Of a stretch of 46,261 bases of DNA, positions 32,458-41,687 are shown piece by piece. The DNA lies in contig JASGFG010000024.1 in assembly GCA_047605605.1 (NCBI GenBank), positions 1 to 46,261 on the forward strand, in the 5' to 3' direction. The stretch is from JAATGA01 sp047605605 (GTDB taxonomy: Bacteria; Pseudomonadota; Alphaproteobacteria; Rhodobacterales; Rhodobacteraceae). The notes beneath the pieces are model-generated. The model worked only from the letters and a program-made list of their open reading frames with translations. It was not told the origin of the DNA and did no database searches. A program made the translations under genes and the position numbers. Position 1 is the stretch's first letter, and each line of letters opens with the position of its first letter.

Positions 32458-33750
32458 ATGGCAACCGAAATCCTGATGCCCGCGCTTTCCCCGACGATGG
32501 AGGAGGGCACGCTGGCCAAATGGCTGGTGAAAGAAGGCGATGCCGTCAAATCCGGCCAGATCCTCGCGGAAATCGAGACCGACAAGGCCACGATGGAATT
32601 CGAGGCCGTGGACGAGGGCACCGTCGGCAAGATCCTGATCGCCGAGGGCACCGCGGGGGTCAAGGTCAACACCCCCATCGCCATTCTGGTCGAGGAGGGC
32701 GAGACCTACGACGCCTCTGCGGCGAAACCCGCGGCGGCACCCGCCGCCGCCAGCGCGGCACCCGCAACCCAAGCCGCTCCGACCAAGGTCAGCCCCGCCC
32801 CGACGGCCCCGGCGGCGACCGGGGCCCGCGTGTTCGCCTCGCCCTTGGCACGGCGCATCGCCAAGGAAAAGGGGCTGGACCTGTCCACGGTCAAAGGCTC
32901 CGGCCCGCACGGCCGCATCATCCGCGCCGATGTCGAGGCCGCGAAACCTGCCACCGCCCCGGCCGCACCTGCGCCGGTTGCGGCGACTCCGGCTCCTTCG
33001 GCCGCACCTGCACCGACCTCCGCCTCGGCCGAAACGGTCAAGAAGCTTTACGCCGACCGGACCTATACCGAGGTGCCGCTGGACGGGATGCGCCGCACCA
33101 TCGCTGCCCGTCTGACCGAAGCCAAGCAGACGATCCCGCATTTCTACCTGCGGCGCGAAGTGCAGATCGACACGCTGCTCGCCTTCCGCGAGACGCTGAA
33201 CCATTCCCTGCAAGGGCGCGGCGTCAAGCTTTCGGTCAACGATTTCATCATCAAGGCCTGTGCCCTTGCGCTGCAACAGGTGCCGGACTGCAACGCCGTC
33301 TGGGCGGGCGACCGCATCCTGAAGCTGAAACCGTCGGACGTGGCAGTCGCCGTCGCCATCGAGGGGGGCCTGTTCACCCCCGTCCTGCGCGATGCCGACC
33401 AGAAATCGCTGTCGGCCCTGTCGGCGGAAATGAAGGACCTCGCCGCGCGGGCCAAGACGAAAAAGCTTGCCCCACATGAATATCAGGGCGGCAGTTTCGC
33501 GATTTCCAACCTGGGCATGATGGGGATCGAGAATTTCGATGCGGTGATCAACCCGCCCCATGGCTCGATCCTGGCGGTCGGCGCAGGCGTCAAGAAGCCG
33601 GTGGTGAACAAGGCCGGGGAAATCGTCGTCGCCACCATGATGTCGATGACCCTTTCGGTCGATCACCGGGTGATAGACGGCGCACTCGGGGCGCAGTTCC
33701 TGTCCGCGCTGATCGAAAATCTGGAACACCCGATGGCCATGCTGGCCTGA
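32458..33750 (+). CDS. pdhC: Pyruvate dehydrogenase E2, dihydrolipoamide acetyltransferase
   Basis: The 430-residue core enzyme transfers acetyl from the lipoyl arm to CoA. Domains: lipoyl (1-80, K43 in IETDKATME), Ala/Pro linker, E3-binding domain (about 125-160, FASPLARRIAKEKGLDLSTV and GPHGRIIRADVE), a second linker, and the catalytic domain (about 205-430) ending with VDHRVIDGALGAQFL, where H403 and D407 are catalytic. Thirteen bases separate it from pdhB. No E3 (lpd) gene follows in this window. Confidence 0.97.
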   Translation: MATEILMPALSPTMEEGTLAKWLVKEGDAVKSGQILAEIETDKATMEFEAVDEGTVGKILIAEGTAGVKVNTPIAILVEEGETYDASAAKPAAAPAAASAAPATQAAPTKVSPAPTAPAATGARVFASPLARRIAKEKGLDLSTVKGSGPHGRIIRADVEAAKPATAPAAPAPVAATPAPSAAPAPTSASAETVKKLYADRTYTEVPLDGMRRTIAARLTEAKQTIPHFYLRREVQIDTLLAFRETLNHSLQGRGVKLSVNDFIIKACALALQQVPDCNAVWAGDRILKLKPSDVAVAVAIEGGLFTPVLRDADQKSLSALSAEMKDLAARAKTKKLAPHEYQGGSFAISNLGMMGIENFDAVINPPHGSILAVGAGVKKPVVNKAGEIVVATMMSMTLSVDHRVIDGALGAQFLSALIENLEHPMAMLA

Positions 33751-33770
33751 CCTGGCCCCAGGAAATGCAA

Positions 33771-33803
33771 AAAGGCCCCCCGAGCATCGCTCGGGGGGCC
33801 TTT
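33771..33803. terminator. Strong bidirectional terminator between pdhC and cysE
   Basis: AAAGGCCCCCCGAG and CTCGGGGGGCCTTT form a perfect 14-bp stem with a 5-base loop. T-rich tracts follow on both strands (TTTCTCATTC on plus, TTTTTGCATTTCC on minus). It ends the convergent pdhC and cysE transcripts. Confidence 0.92.
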
Positions 33804-33822
33804 CTCATTCCCTGCGCCGTGT

Positions 33823-34638
33823 TCAGACGCAGTCGCAGTTCTTCAGGATCTGGTCCATGCTCATCGCCGGCTGCGGACAGCCCGCCTCTCCCACCACCTT
33901 GGCCGGAACCCCGGCCACCGTGGTATTGCGGGGCACGTCATGCAGCACGACCGAACCGGCGGCGATCCGGCTGCACCGCCCGATGCTGATGTTGCCCAGC
34001 ACCTTGGCGCCCGCCCCGATCAGCACGCCATCGCCGATCTTCGGGTGCCGGTCGCCATCCTCCTTGCCCGTCCCGCCCAAAGTGACGGAATGCAGCATCG
34101 ACACGTTGTCGCCCACCACCGCCGTCTCGCCGATGACGATGGAATGGGCGTGGTCGATCATGATGCCCTTGCCGACCCTGGCGGCCGGGTGGATGTCGAC
34201 GCCAAAGACCTCCGACACGCGCATCTGCACGAAATAGGCCAGATCGACCCGCCCCTGCGTCCACAGCCAATGGCCGACGCGATAGGCCTGCACCGCCTGA
34301 TAGCCCTTGAAATACAGGATCGGTTGCAGGAACCGGTGGCAGGCCGGATCCCGCTCGAACACCGCCATCAGGTCGGCGCGGGCAGCCTGACCCAGCTCGG
34401 GCTCGGATGCATAGGCCTCGTCCGCGATCTCGCGCAGGATCTGCTCACTCATTTCACCCGAGGCCAGTTTCAGCGAAAAGCGATAGGCCAGCGCCCGCTC
34501 CATCGAGGAATGGTGCAGCAGGCTGGAATGCACCAGACCGCCCAGCAGGGGCTCGTTGCGAATGGCCTCGACCGCCTCGTCGCAGACACGCGACCACACC
34601 GGATCGATTGTCGTCAGCCTGGCTTTGATTTCGGCCAT
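33823..34638 (-). CDS. cysE: Serine O-acetyltransferase CysE
   Basis: Acetylates serine with acetyl-CoA, the first step of cysteine synthesis. The 271-residue protein has the N-terminal helical domain (about 1-140) and a left-handed beta helix with hexapeptide repeats (VDIHPAARVGKGIMIDHAHSIVIGETAVVGDNVSMLHSVTLGG...). The catalytic histidine lies in MIDHAHSIVIGE, and HPKIGDGVLIGAGAKVLGN and GSVVLHDVP complete the core. The C-terminus carries ILKNCDCV. It follows the GTA gene gp15 by 63 bases on the same strand. Confidence 0.96.
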   Translation of the reverse strand: MAEIKARLTTIDPVWSRVCDEAVEAIRNEPLLGGLVHSSLLHHSSMERALAYRFSLKLASGEMSEQILREIADEAYASEPELGQAARADLMAVFERDPACHRFLQPILYFKGYQAVQAYRVGHWLWTQGRVDLAYFVQMRVSEVFGVDIHPAARVGKGIMIDHAHSIVIGETAVVGDNVSMLHSVTLGGTGKEDGDRHPKIGDGVLIGAGAKVLGNISIGRCSRIAAGSVVLHDVPRNTTVAGVPAKVVGEAGCPQPAMSMDQILKNCDCV

Positions 34639-34701
34639 TTCGGGTTCCTCGCGGTCGGTTTACGTCACAACATAAGGCTTATCGCGGCCGGTGTCCAAGC
34701 C

Positions 34702-37700
34702 CTACGAAGGGATTGTCACCTCCAGCATCTCGAATGGCCCCGCCCCGAACCTGTCGGAAAGCTGTGCCACCTCGACGGTGATCGTGCCTGCGGCGCCGTC
34801 AGCCGCCTGCATTGCGGCAGTATATGTCCACTGTGGCGCGCTGCATTCGACACTCCGCACCACCGATCCCGCGCGCCGCACCCGCACGGAATAGGCCTCG
34901 CGCTCCTCTCCCAGCGGCACCTCTGCCGAAAGCCAGCTGTCGCCGTCAATTCGGGTGCGCCGGACCCAGAAAAAGGCCAGATCCGCGCCCTGCCCCCGCG
35001 CGCGCAGATGCGCGACGCGATAGGGCCGCAGACCAACCCCTTCAAAGGCCTGCACCGAAGTCACGACCTGCGCATCGTCGTAACCACGCGTGGCGACCCC
35101 CGCCCGGTAATAGCGCGCCAGCCCCCGGTTGGAGGACGACATGTCCAGCTGCGGCACGGCATCGGACAGAAAGACCACCGTGCTTCCCACCGGCCAGACT
35201 GCCGGCATGATGCCGTCGGTGCCCGCCTGTCCACGCAGCCGCCGACGCAATTCATAGGTGTTTGCAGCGACCAGTTCGGCCTCGGAAAACTGGAACACCT
35301 CCCAGTTCGCACCGTCGCCGATGGCGGCCGCATTTGCCCCGTTCAGAACCGAAGCGACCGACGACGACGAAAGCCCGCCACCCGACACGCGGACGCGCAG
35401 CGCGGCGCCGTGGTCCCAACGCCCCGTCCTTGTCGCGACCAGCGGGTTTTCCGTGACCCCAACCGTCGCGCCCGCATCCACAAGCCTGTTCAGCGCATAG
35501 CCCTCGTCCTGATCGGAATGCCAGATCGCCACTGTTCCGGGCCAAGGCGAGGCCGCCACCGCGACATGCGGGGCATGGGGTGTCTCGTCTCCCTTCAGCA
35601 GCGGCAGGTCCAGATAGATCGGTGCGACCGGAACCGGCGCAATGACCGGCTGACGAAGCGTGCGTTGCGCCTCCTCCGCCACGGGCCGATAGGCGCCCGC
35701 TTCGACACGGACCGCCTCGGCCAGTTGCATATCCGTCCGCTCCAACCGGTCGATGCGCCAACGCGCGCCCTCCAGTTCGACCACATCTCCGGCCCCGATC
35801 GCGCCGGCCGATGGCGGCAGGGCAAAACGCGCGCTGTCGCGCCCGATGCGGGCCTGCGCCAGCCAACCCTCCGCCACGCCTCGCGCCTCGCCCGAGGTCA
35901 TTGCCACCGCCAGATCGCTCTGCGACGAAGTTGCGGCCGCTTCGCCGGGAAAGGCGGCCTCGGCCACCCGTGCCTCGAAATCGCCCTCGGCCTCGACATA
36001 GCCGATGCGCAGCCGCGATGGCGTTTCCCCTTCGGCGGCGCGCGTTATTTCGACCTGCCCCGACACGTCGTCGGAAACCGCCAGACGGCCGGCCTCGATC
36101 ACCGCATCCGTCCTTCCGTCCCGCAGGCGGAATTTCAAGACGCCCTCACGCTCGACGACATCCGCGGAATAGGCCTGCATCAAGGGTTGCAGCGCGGCGC
36201 GACCCGTCGCAGTTTCGGAAACCACATAGCCGCGCACCAATGCGTAAAGCCCGGCGGCATCCACATCCGGCACGTCGGCCGCCAGTTCGCCGACCACCGC
36301 TGACAGCAGCTGGTTGGACGCGCGCCCGTTCAGCCAATGCCCTTTCGCATAGTTGCCGGTGTCGCCCCAAATGTCATCGCGCCCCGGAAAGGCCGGAAAC
36401 GGCCGCGCATCCCAGGCCCAGGCATGGCTTCGGCCAAAGTCGACCATCGGCTCGCCATAGATTGCCGAGACCGGATTGTTGGCCTCACCCCGCCAGAAAC
36501 CGCTCATCGCGCGCAGATACTGCATCTGGATCAGATCGTCGCGCCGACCGCCCGAACCCCGCGGCAGAGCAGATTCCGAAGACTTCGGATCAAGGAAACG
36601 GTTGGGCTGATTTGTCCCCTTGTCGATCGCCGCACAGCCGTATTCGACGAACCGCACCGGCTTTGACCCCGGCACCCAGCCGGTCGGGGCTGGCGCCCGC
36701 ACACCGCCGATTCGCTCATGATGCTGGTTCGACCACCACCCCAGAATATCCTTCGGGCGAAAGATCCAGGGCTCTCCATGGCTGCCGTCCTCGATGGCAA
36801 GACGATGCTGGGCCGCGGCCCCTTCCTCGCCATCGTAATACCAGTCGAACCCTTCACCGCCAGCGATATTTGCTGTCAGATAGTCCAGATCGTAGATCGA
36901 CCGCCAATGCGCATCGGCATGGGCCTCGCCCTCCCGCCAGTCGGACAGGGGCATGTAATTGTCGATCCCGATGAAGTCGATGTTGGCATCGGTCCACAGC
37001 GGGTCGAGGTGGAAATACACATCCCCGCCGGTGTGATAGCCGAAATATTCGCTCCAGTCGGCGGCATAGCCGATCTTGACATCCGGCCCCAGAATGGTGC
37101 GCACATCCGCCGCCAGTTGCCGCAAGGCATCGACGGCCGGAAAGCTGTCTCCCGCCCCGCGGATCTGCGTCAGCCCGCGCATCTCGGACCCGATGCAAAA
37201 GCTGTCCACCCCGCCAGCGGCAGCACAAAGCGCCGCATAATGCAGCACAAAGCGGCGATACCCCCATTCATCCGCCCCGTCATAGCCGACGCCGGCAGCC
37301 GTGACCGTAAAGTCCGTGACCGAGGCGGTGCCGAAAAACGCTGCCACTTCATCGGCCGCCAGGGTCGTGCGGTCGGGCGAACCCTGCCGCCCCGGTGCAA
37401 CGGAAAGGCTGATGCGTCCGCGCCAGGGAAGCACCGGCTGATCCGCGGCATCGCTCCACGGATCGGCAAGACCATTCCCCCCCATCTGATCCATCAGGAT
37501 GAAAGGATAGAAAGTCACCTCCTGCCCACCTGCCCGAATGGCGCGGATCGCCTCCATCACCGACGCATCGGCAGGCGTGCCGCCATACACTGGCGCCCCG
37601 TCCAGTTGCGGAACGGCCAGGGCCTGCGCCCGGCCAACGCCGCCCGCGCGCCAGACCATCGGCTTGCCTTCGCGGTCATGGCGTTCGACCTTCGGACGCA

Positions 37701-38577
37701 CATCGCAGTCGCCGCAGCGCAGATCGCTGCCGAACCACGACACCACCAGAGAAACCGCCCCGCACCCCGGCAATTCCTCGCGCAGCTGGTCCAAGGACAC
37801 GGCAAAATCGGTCTTGCCCGAAACGGTATGCACGTTGGCCGAGACGTTTTCGCCGACCCCGGTGGAAAAATGCACCGGGGTTGTCGCCAGCGCATATTCG
37901 CCGCTACCGGGAATAAGGCAGACGCCGGAAACATTTTCGGCCAGATCATCGGCCTCGACCGCCCGGCGCACGACCTCAAAGCTCAGCTGAGGCACACGGT
38001 TGCCATAGGGCCCGACATCCATATCCTCGATGACGACATAGGCGATGCCGCGATAGGCAGGGGCCATCCCCGCGCCCTCGACCGCTTCGATGCGCGGATC
38101 GGGCAACTGGTCGCCGGTGCCGCGATAAAGCCGCAGGTTCAAACTGGCGGGATCAATCTCTGCCCCGTCGGCCCAGATGCGGCCGATCCTCTGGATTTCG
38201 CCCTCGCACAGGGCGACGGCAAGGCTGATCGTATAGCTGTAGGTGGTCGTCGTCTGCCGTGCGCCGCCCTTGCCGCCGCTGCTCTGCCGGTTCTTGTGCT
38301 CCAGGAAGCGCGTTGCCCAGATGACCTGGCCGGAAACCCTCTGACGCCCCCAGACGCGAGGGATGGCCGATCCCTCGCTGGCGCCCATGACGCGGAAACG
38401 GTCGATGCGGCCGACCTCGACCGCATCCGAGCCAAGGCCCATGATCTTCTGGTCGATCACCCGGCCCAGCGTCGCGCCGACCGCCCGGCCGATGACCGCG
38501 CCGGAAAGGCCCAGAACCGTGCCACCAAAACCGGCACCAAGCGCCGCGCCGGCCGCCGACAGAAGGATCGTCGCCAT
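34702..38577 (-). CDS. GTA host-specificity/tail fibre protein (gp15)
   Basis: A 1291-residue protein corresponding to Rhodobacter capsulatus GTA orfg15, the large tail-tip protein. The N-terminus is Gly/Ala-rich (LLSAAGAALGAGFGGTVLG). A TIM-barrel-like domain covers about 440-760, with GVDSFCIGSEMRGLTQIRG (455-473), FIGIDNYMPL (near 533) and FVEYGCAAIDKGTNQPNRF (near 642). The region after about 790 resembles phage tail-tip protein domains. The length and order after gp14 match GTA gp15. The frame is intact. It is separated from gp14 by 3 bases and is the last gene of the cluster. Confidence 0.95.
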   Translation of the reverse strand: MATILLSAAGAALGAGFGGTVLGLSGAVIGRAVGATLGRVIDQKIMGLGSDAVEVGRIDRFRVMGASEGSAIPRVWGRQRVSGQVIWATRFLEHKNRQSSGGKGGARQTTTTYSYTISLAVALCEGEIQRIGRIWADGAEIDPASLNLRLYRGTGDQLPDPRIEAVEGAGMAPAYRGIAYVVIEDMDVGPYGNRVPQLSFEVVRRAVEADDLAENVSGVCLIPGSGEYALATTPVHFSTGVGENVSANVHTVSGKTDFAVSLDQLREELPGCGAVSLVVSWFGSDLRCGDCDVRPKVERHDREGKPMVWRAGGVGRAQALAVPQLDGAPVYGGTPADASVMEAIRAIRAGGQEVTFYPFILMDQMGGNGLADPWSDAADQPVLPWRGRISLSVAPGRQGSPDRTTLAADEVAAFFGTASVTDFTVTAAGVGYDGADEWGYRRFVLHYAALCAAAGGVDSFCIGSEMRGLTQIRGAGDSFPAVDALRQLAADVRTILGPDVKIGYAADWSEYFGYHTGGDVYFHLDPLWTDANIDFIGIDNYMPLSDWREGEAHADAHWRSIYDLDYLTANIAGGEGFDWYYDGEEGAAAQHRLAIEDGSHGEPWIFRPKDILGWWSNQHHERIGGVRAPAPTGWVPGSKPVRFVEYGCAAIDKGTNQPNRFLDPKSSESALPRGSGGRRDDLIQMQYLRAMSGFWRGEANNPVSAIYGEPMVDFGRSHAWAWDARPFPAFPGRDDIWGDTGNYAKGHWLNGRASNQLLSAVVGELAADVPDVDAAGLYALVRGYVVSETATGRAALQPLMQAYSADVVEREGVLKFRLRDGRTDAVIEAGRLAVSDDVSGQVEITRAAEGETPSRLRIGYVEAEGDFEARVAEAAFPGEAAATSSQSDLAVAMTSGEARGVAEGWLAQARIGRDSARFALPPSAGAIGAGDVVELEGARWRIDRLERTDMQLAEAVRVEAGAYRPVAEEAQRTLRQPVIAPVPVAPIYLDLPLLKGDETPHAPHVAVAASPWPGTVAIWHSDQDEGYALNRLVDAGATVGVTENPLVATRTGRWDHGAALRVRVSGGGLSSSSVASVLNGANAAAIGDGANWEVFQFSEAELVAANTYELRRRLRGQAGTDGIMPAVWPVGSTVVFLSDAVPQLDMSSSNRGLARYYRAGVATRGYDDAQVVTSVQAFEGVGLRPYRVAHLRARGQGADLAFFWVRRTRIDGDSWLSAEVPLGEEREAYSVRVRRAGSVVRSVECSAPQWTYTAAMQAADGAAGTITVEVAQLSDRFGAGPFEMLEVTIPS

Positions 38578-38580
38578 GGG

Positions 38581-39021
38581 TCAAACTCCGTCAGGAAAAG
38601 CAAAGCACGCCGCGATCCGGCGGGCCCAGGGGTCGGACAGCGGGCTTTCGACCACGCTGTGCCCCGAATAGGCATGGATGAAACTCGCCAAGGGTCGGCC
38701 ATTGGCCATGATCCCAAGGTGCTTGGCGACGGCGCCCTCCCGCATACGGAACAGCAGGACATCGCCGGGCAGCGCCGCTTCGACCGGCTTCGCCCGCATC
38801 CATCGCGCCCCGGCCGCCAGAAGATCCTCGCGCCCGGACGGTTCGGACCAGTCCGCGGTATAGGGCGGCACCCTTTCGGGTTCGCGACCCAGCACCGCCC
38901 GCCAGACGCCGCGGATTAGGCCCAGGCAATCGGTTCCAGCGCCCTTGGTCGCCGCCTGATGGCGATAGGGGGTGCCGATCCAGCTTCGCGCCTCGATCAC
39001 GATATCGTCGCGCGCCGTCAT
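38581..39021 (-). CDS. GTA cell-wall peptidase, NlpC/P60 family (gp14)
   Basis: A 146-residue peptidase of the tail tip, thought to open the recipient peptidoglycan. The catalytic cysteine is in GAGTDCLGLIRGVW (C32). Histidines H101 (AVAKHLGIMANG) and H116 (SFIHAYSGHSVV) are candidates for the rest of the catalytic set. ATG at 39021 overlaps the gp13 stop (ATGA), and GGAGG lies at good spacing; an upstream ATG at 39030 sits directly on GGAGG and is less likely. Confidence 0.95.
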   Translation of the reverse strand: MTARDDIVIEARSWIGTPYRHQAATKGAGTDCLGLIRGVWRAVLGREPERVPPYTADWSEPSGREDLLAAGARWMRAKPVEAALPGDVLLFRMREGAVAKHLGIMANGRPLASFIHAYSGHSVVESPLSDPWARRIAACFAFPDGV

Positions 39022-39893
39022 CGCGTCCATCCTCCCCCATCATGGTTCTGCCCATCCATCGGATAGGCAGTCAGCCAGTCCTCACCCGGAATGTGCGGAA
39101 AACCGCGAAAGTTCAGAAAGTTGGCGAACTTTGCCCGGCAGGTTTCGGCGCGGCGGTTGCAGCCTGCGACAACGCGGACCGCATCCCCGGCCCCGACCCC
39201 GGCGGGAATTTCCTGCCAAAGTTCCAGAATCCGCCCGGCCCCGTCACGTCGATCTATCTTGACGGCCCCCACCAGCCCCGCAGCCTGCCCCTCCAGAACC
39301 TCGAACCGCCCGCCGTCAAACCAGCCCTCGTCGAATTCGCCGTTTGGCAGGATGCGGAAACGGCCCGCGGCCAGAACCTCTTCCACCGGGCATTCGACGG
39401 AATATCCCGCCTGGAAGATGTCGAAACCGCATCGCGCATCGCCCAGAACCGCCGAACATCCCGGTTGAAACACACGGCCCGCCACACGGGTCAACGCTTC
39501 GGTAAGGCCGCGCAGCTCGGCCCGGAACGCCCCATCCGCCCGCACGATTTCACCAAAGCTTCCGCGAAACAGCTGGACCCGTTCTGACGGGTCCGCCCAG
39601 TTCACCTGCCAGCAGCGGACTTCGGCCCCATCGAACCGGCCTGCCGCCAGATCCTCATCCGTCACCGAAGCATCCGAAAGCGCGCCCGATGCCTCGGAAT
39701 TGTCGACCGACAACCCGGTCGCCTGCTGCAAGGCCTTTGCGGTCATGCCGGAACTAGCGCGAAAGTTCATGCCCTCGAAGACAAGATCGCGGTCATGGTC
39801 GGTGAAGCCAAAAGCCGCGCCATCCCGGCGCACCACCGACCAGGCACGGCAGGTCGTCGTCGCTCCGGTTGCCAGATGCTCATGCAGGCTCAC
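39018..39893 (-). CDS. GTA tail hub protein, DUF2163/phage BR0599 family (gp13)
   Basis: A 291-residue protein between the NlpC peptidase and gp12, matching the GTA gp13 tail protein. It has a conserved cysteine set: C146 (PGCSAVLGD) and C155 (ARCGFD), then C245 and C252 (CNRRAETCRAKFANFLNF), with HIPGED at 267-272. As I recall, the structure of the R. capsulatus particle shows an iron-sulfur cluster in the tail hub, and these cysteines fit. The gene overlaps gp12 and gp14 by four bases each. Confidence 0.94.
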   Translation of the reverse strand: MSLHEHLATGATTTCRAWSVVRRDGAAFGFTDHDRDLVFEGMNFRASSGMTAKALQQATGLSVDNSEASGALSDASVTDEDLAAGRFDGAEVRCWQVNWADPSERVQLFRGSFGEIVRADGAFRAELRGLTEALTRVAGRVFQPGCSAVLGDARCGFDIFQAGYSVECPVEEVLAAGRFRILPNGEFDEGWFDGGRFEVLEGQAAGLVGAVKIDRRDGAGRILELWQEIPAGVGAGDAVRVVAGCNRRAETCRAKFANFLNFRGFPHIPGEDWLTAYPMDGQNHDGGGWTR

Positions 39894-40522
39894 AGCCGCA
39901 CCTCCACCACAGGAACCGAAGGAACTTCGCCCGCCTGGAACGAGGAAAGAGAGGTCTCGATCCGGTCGGTATCGAACCGCACCGGGACGTCGAATTCAAA
40001 TCCGGCCGTCACCGGAACACCGATATCGGGGGCGACGGCAAAGGTTACGGTTCCGGCCGTCTCGTCCACGGTGAATTCCAGCCCCGGTAGTTTCGGCAGG
40101 CCGCCCGTCGCCGCCCGCACCGATCCCGGCACGGGTTTGACGATGGGGCGCACATAGGTCTCCTCGCCTGACCGATAGGTCTTGGTCAGCGCAAAGTTGA
40201 CCGTCACTCCGTCGCCCGTGCCGATGGGCTGGTCCGTCCCTTCGACCTCGCGCGACGGCGGGCAGGACTTCCAGTCCGACCAGTCCTTCCAGCGAAAGGC
40301 GTGCAACTGTCCGCGCCGCGCCTCGAAAAAGGCGATCAGCGCCTCCACATCGTCCAGACTGCGCAGGCCGGTGCCCGCGTCATAGCGACGGCGCGAATGG
40401 GCCCAGGGGGTGTTCCGCTCCTCGAACCCGTTCGCCAGGGTCACGATGTCGGTCTTGCGCTCGGGCCCGCCGGTGGCGCCGAAACTCAGCGCCGCGGGAA
40501 AGCGGATTTCGTGGAATGCCAT
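39890..40522 (-). CDS. GTA distal tail protein, DUF2460 (gp12)
   Basis: A 210-residue DUF2460 protein. It begins AFHEIRFPAALSFGATGGPERKTDIV and has RGQLHAFRWKDWSDWKS and YVRPIVKPVPGSV. In GTA this distal tail protein connects the tail tube to the hub. Start 40522 is preceded by AGGTGAG; it lies 4 bases after gp11 and overlaps gp13 by four. Confidence 0.94.
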   Translation of the reverse strand: MAFHEIRFPAALSFGATGGPERKTDIVTLANGFEERNTPWAHSRRRYDAGTGLRSLDDVEALIAFFEARRGQLHAFRWKDWSDWKSCPPSREVEGTDQPIGTGDGVTVNFALTKTYRSGEETYVRPIVKPVPGSVRAATGGLPKLPGLEFTVDETAGTVTFAVAPDIGVPVTAGFEFDVPVRFDTDRIETSLSSFQAGEVPSVPVVEVRL

Positions 40523-40526
40523 TGTC

Positions 40527-41180
40527 TCACCTGTTCCTTTGCCCGCGCTGCAAGGCGCGCATCGCCTGGGCTGCGACCTGGCTCTGGCTGCGCTGGAACC
40601 CCTGCACATCGGGGGTCGTGATGTTCATGACGACCGTGACGGGCTTGGCCCCGCCCGCCGCCTGCACGCCCAGCCGGCCGTCGGCCCCGCGCACCAGCGG
40701 CATGATCGCCTCGGGCCCCGCCTCGCCCATCAGCCCGGTCGCGCCCCGCATCGCAAAGGGCGTGGCCTGCGAAACGATGCCGCCCTTGGCAAAGGGCATG
40801 ACCCGTCCCTGCGAAAAGGCCCCGCCATTGGCAAAGGGCATGATCGCCGACAGGACCGAGTTCAGAATTTCCGCCACCGCCCCGCCCGCCGCCTGCTGCA
40901 CCGGCCGCATGGCGACGTTATAGACCGTGTTCACCATCGTCTGCGCCACCTGCTTCAGCGCGTCCGACAGCTTCATCCCATCGAACACCAGCCCGTCAAA
41001 GGCCCGCCGCAAGCCGCCGCCGATGCCCGCCGACAGGCTGCCGACCTCGCGGTTGGTGAACACCATGCTGTCGCGCATCCGGTCCAGTTCGCCGCCAAAG
41101 GCCGCCGCGATGCCCGCCGCCCCGCTCATCGACGCTTCCAGCGCGTCGATCTGCGCTTCCAGATCCTCAATCGCCGCCAT
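40527..41180 (-). CDS. GTA tape measure protein (gp11)
   Basis: A 217-residue short tape measure protein. An N-terminal coiled-coil-like helix (AAIEDLEAQIDALEASM) is followed by a hydrophobic helical region and a Gly-rich section (AIMPFANGGAFSQGRVMPFAKGGIVSQATPF), typical of phage minor tail or tape measure proteins. The shortness fits the short tails of GTA. The start at 41180 has GGAGGG at 6 bases; ATGs at 41186 and 41198 exist. It overlaps gp10.1 by 14 bases. Confidence 0.9.
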   Translation of the reverse strand: MAAIEDLEAQIDALEASMSGAAGIAAAFGGELDRMRDSMVFTNREVGSLSAGIGGGLRRAFDGLVFDGMKLSDALKQVAQTMVNTVYNVAMRPVQQAAGGAVAEILNSVLSAIMPFANGGAFSQGRVMPFAKGGIVSQATPFAMRGATGLMGEAGPEAIMPLVRGADGRLGVQAAGGAKPVTVVMNITTPDVQGFQRSQSQVAAQAMRALQRGQRNR

Positions 41181-41376
41181 CCTCATCCCTCCGCACATCG
41201 GGGAACGCGGCCGCCAGCTCGTCCAGCCGCGCCCGCGTCAGGGGGGCGGCCTGCGCCTCGGCCCCCAGCATGATCCGCAGTTCCACCGGGGTCAGCCGCC
41301 AGAAGGCGTCGGGCGTCAGCCGCAGATGCAGCAGCCCCGCCCGCATCAGCCCCGGCCAGTCGATCCCCTCGCTCAT
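41167..41376 (-). CDS. GTA tail assembly chaperone-like protein (gp10.1)
   Basis: A 69-residue protein starting SEGIDWPGLMRAGLLHLRLTPDAFWRLTPVEL, typical of the small phage tail assembly chaperone family found before the tape measure gene. Overlaps gp10 by four bases (ATGA) and gp11 by 14. In many tailed phages the equivalent gene is made by frameshift; here the two are separate coupled frames. Confidence 0.9.
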   Translation of the reverse strand: MSEGIDWPGLMRAGLLHLRLTPDAFWRLTPVELRIMLGAEAQAAPLTRARLDELAAAFPDVRRDEDGGD

Positions 41377-41687
41377 TGCGGAACCGCAAAGGCCCGCGCC
41401 AGCAGTTCCGCCGCCGCCCGCGCCGCCTCGACCGGGCCGCCCCCGATGTCCGCCGTCATGAGGTCGGCCGCCGTGCCCCGCCAGCCGCCGCCGCGCAGAC
41501 CCGCCACGATCAGCGCCAGCACGTCGCGCGTGGTGAACCGTCCGCCCTCGAACCGGGCGACCAGATCGACCAGCGACCCCGCCTCCAGCGCCGTCTCCAG
41601 TTCCGCCAGCGCGCCAAGGGTCAGCTTCGCCACATGCCGCTGCCCGTCCAGCACCAGGGCCACCTCGCCCGCGAAAGGATTGGCCAT
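41373..41687 (-). CDS. GTA tail assembly protein (gp10)
   Basis: A 104-residue protein, MANPFAGEVALVLDGQRHVAKLTLGALAELE..., matching the GTA gp10 position and the tail assembly chaperone layout. The start overlaps the gp9 stop by one base (TGATG) and its end overlaps gp10.1, so the three are translationally coupled. Confidence 0.9.
   Translation of the reverse strand: MANPFAGEVALVLDGQRHVAKLTLGALAELETALEAGSLVDLVARFEGGRFTTRDVLALIVAGLRGGGWRGTAADLMTADIGGGPVEAARAAAELLARAFAVPQ

Noticed and set aside
33940..36303. Long plus-strand frame over cysE and gp15 (787 codons)
   Set aside because: Runs antisense across two unrelated genes, which only happens by chance in GC-rich DNA.
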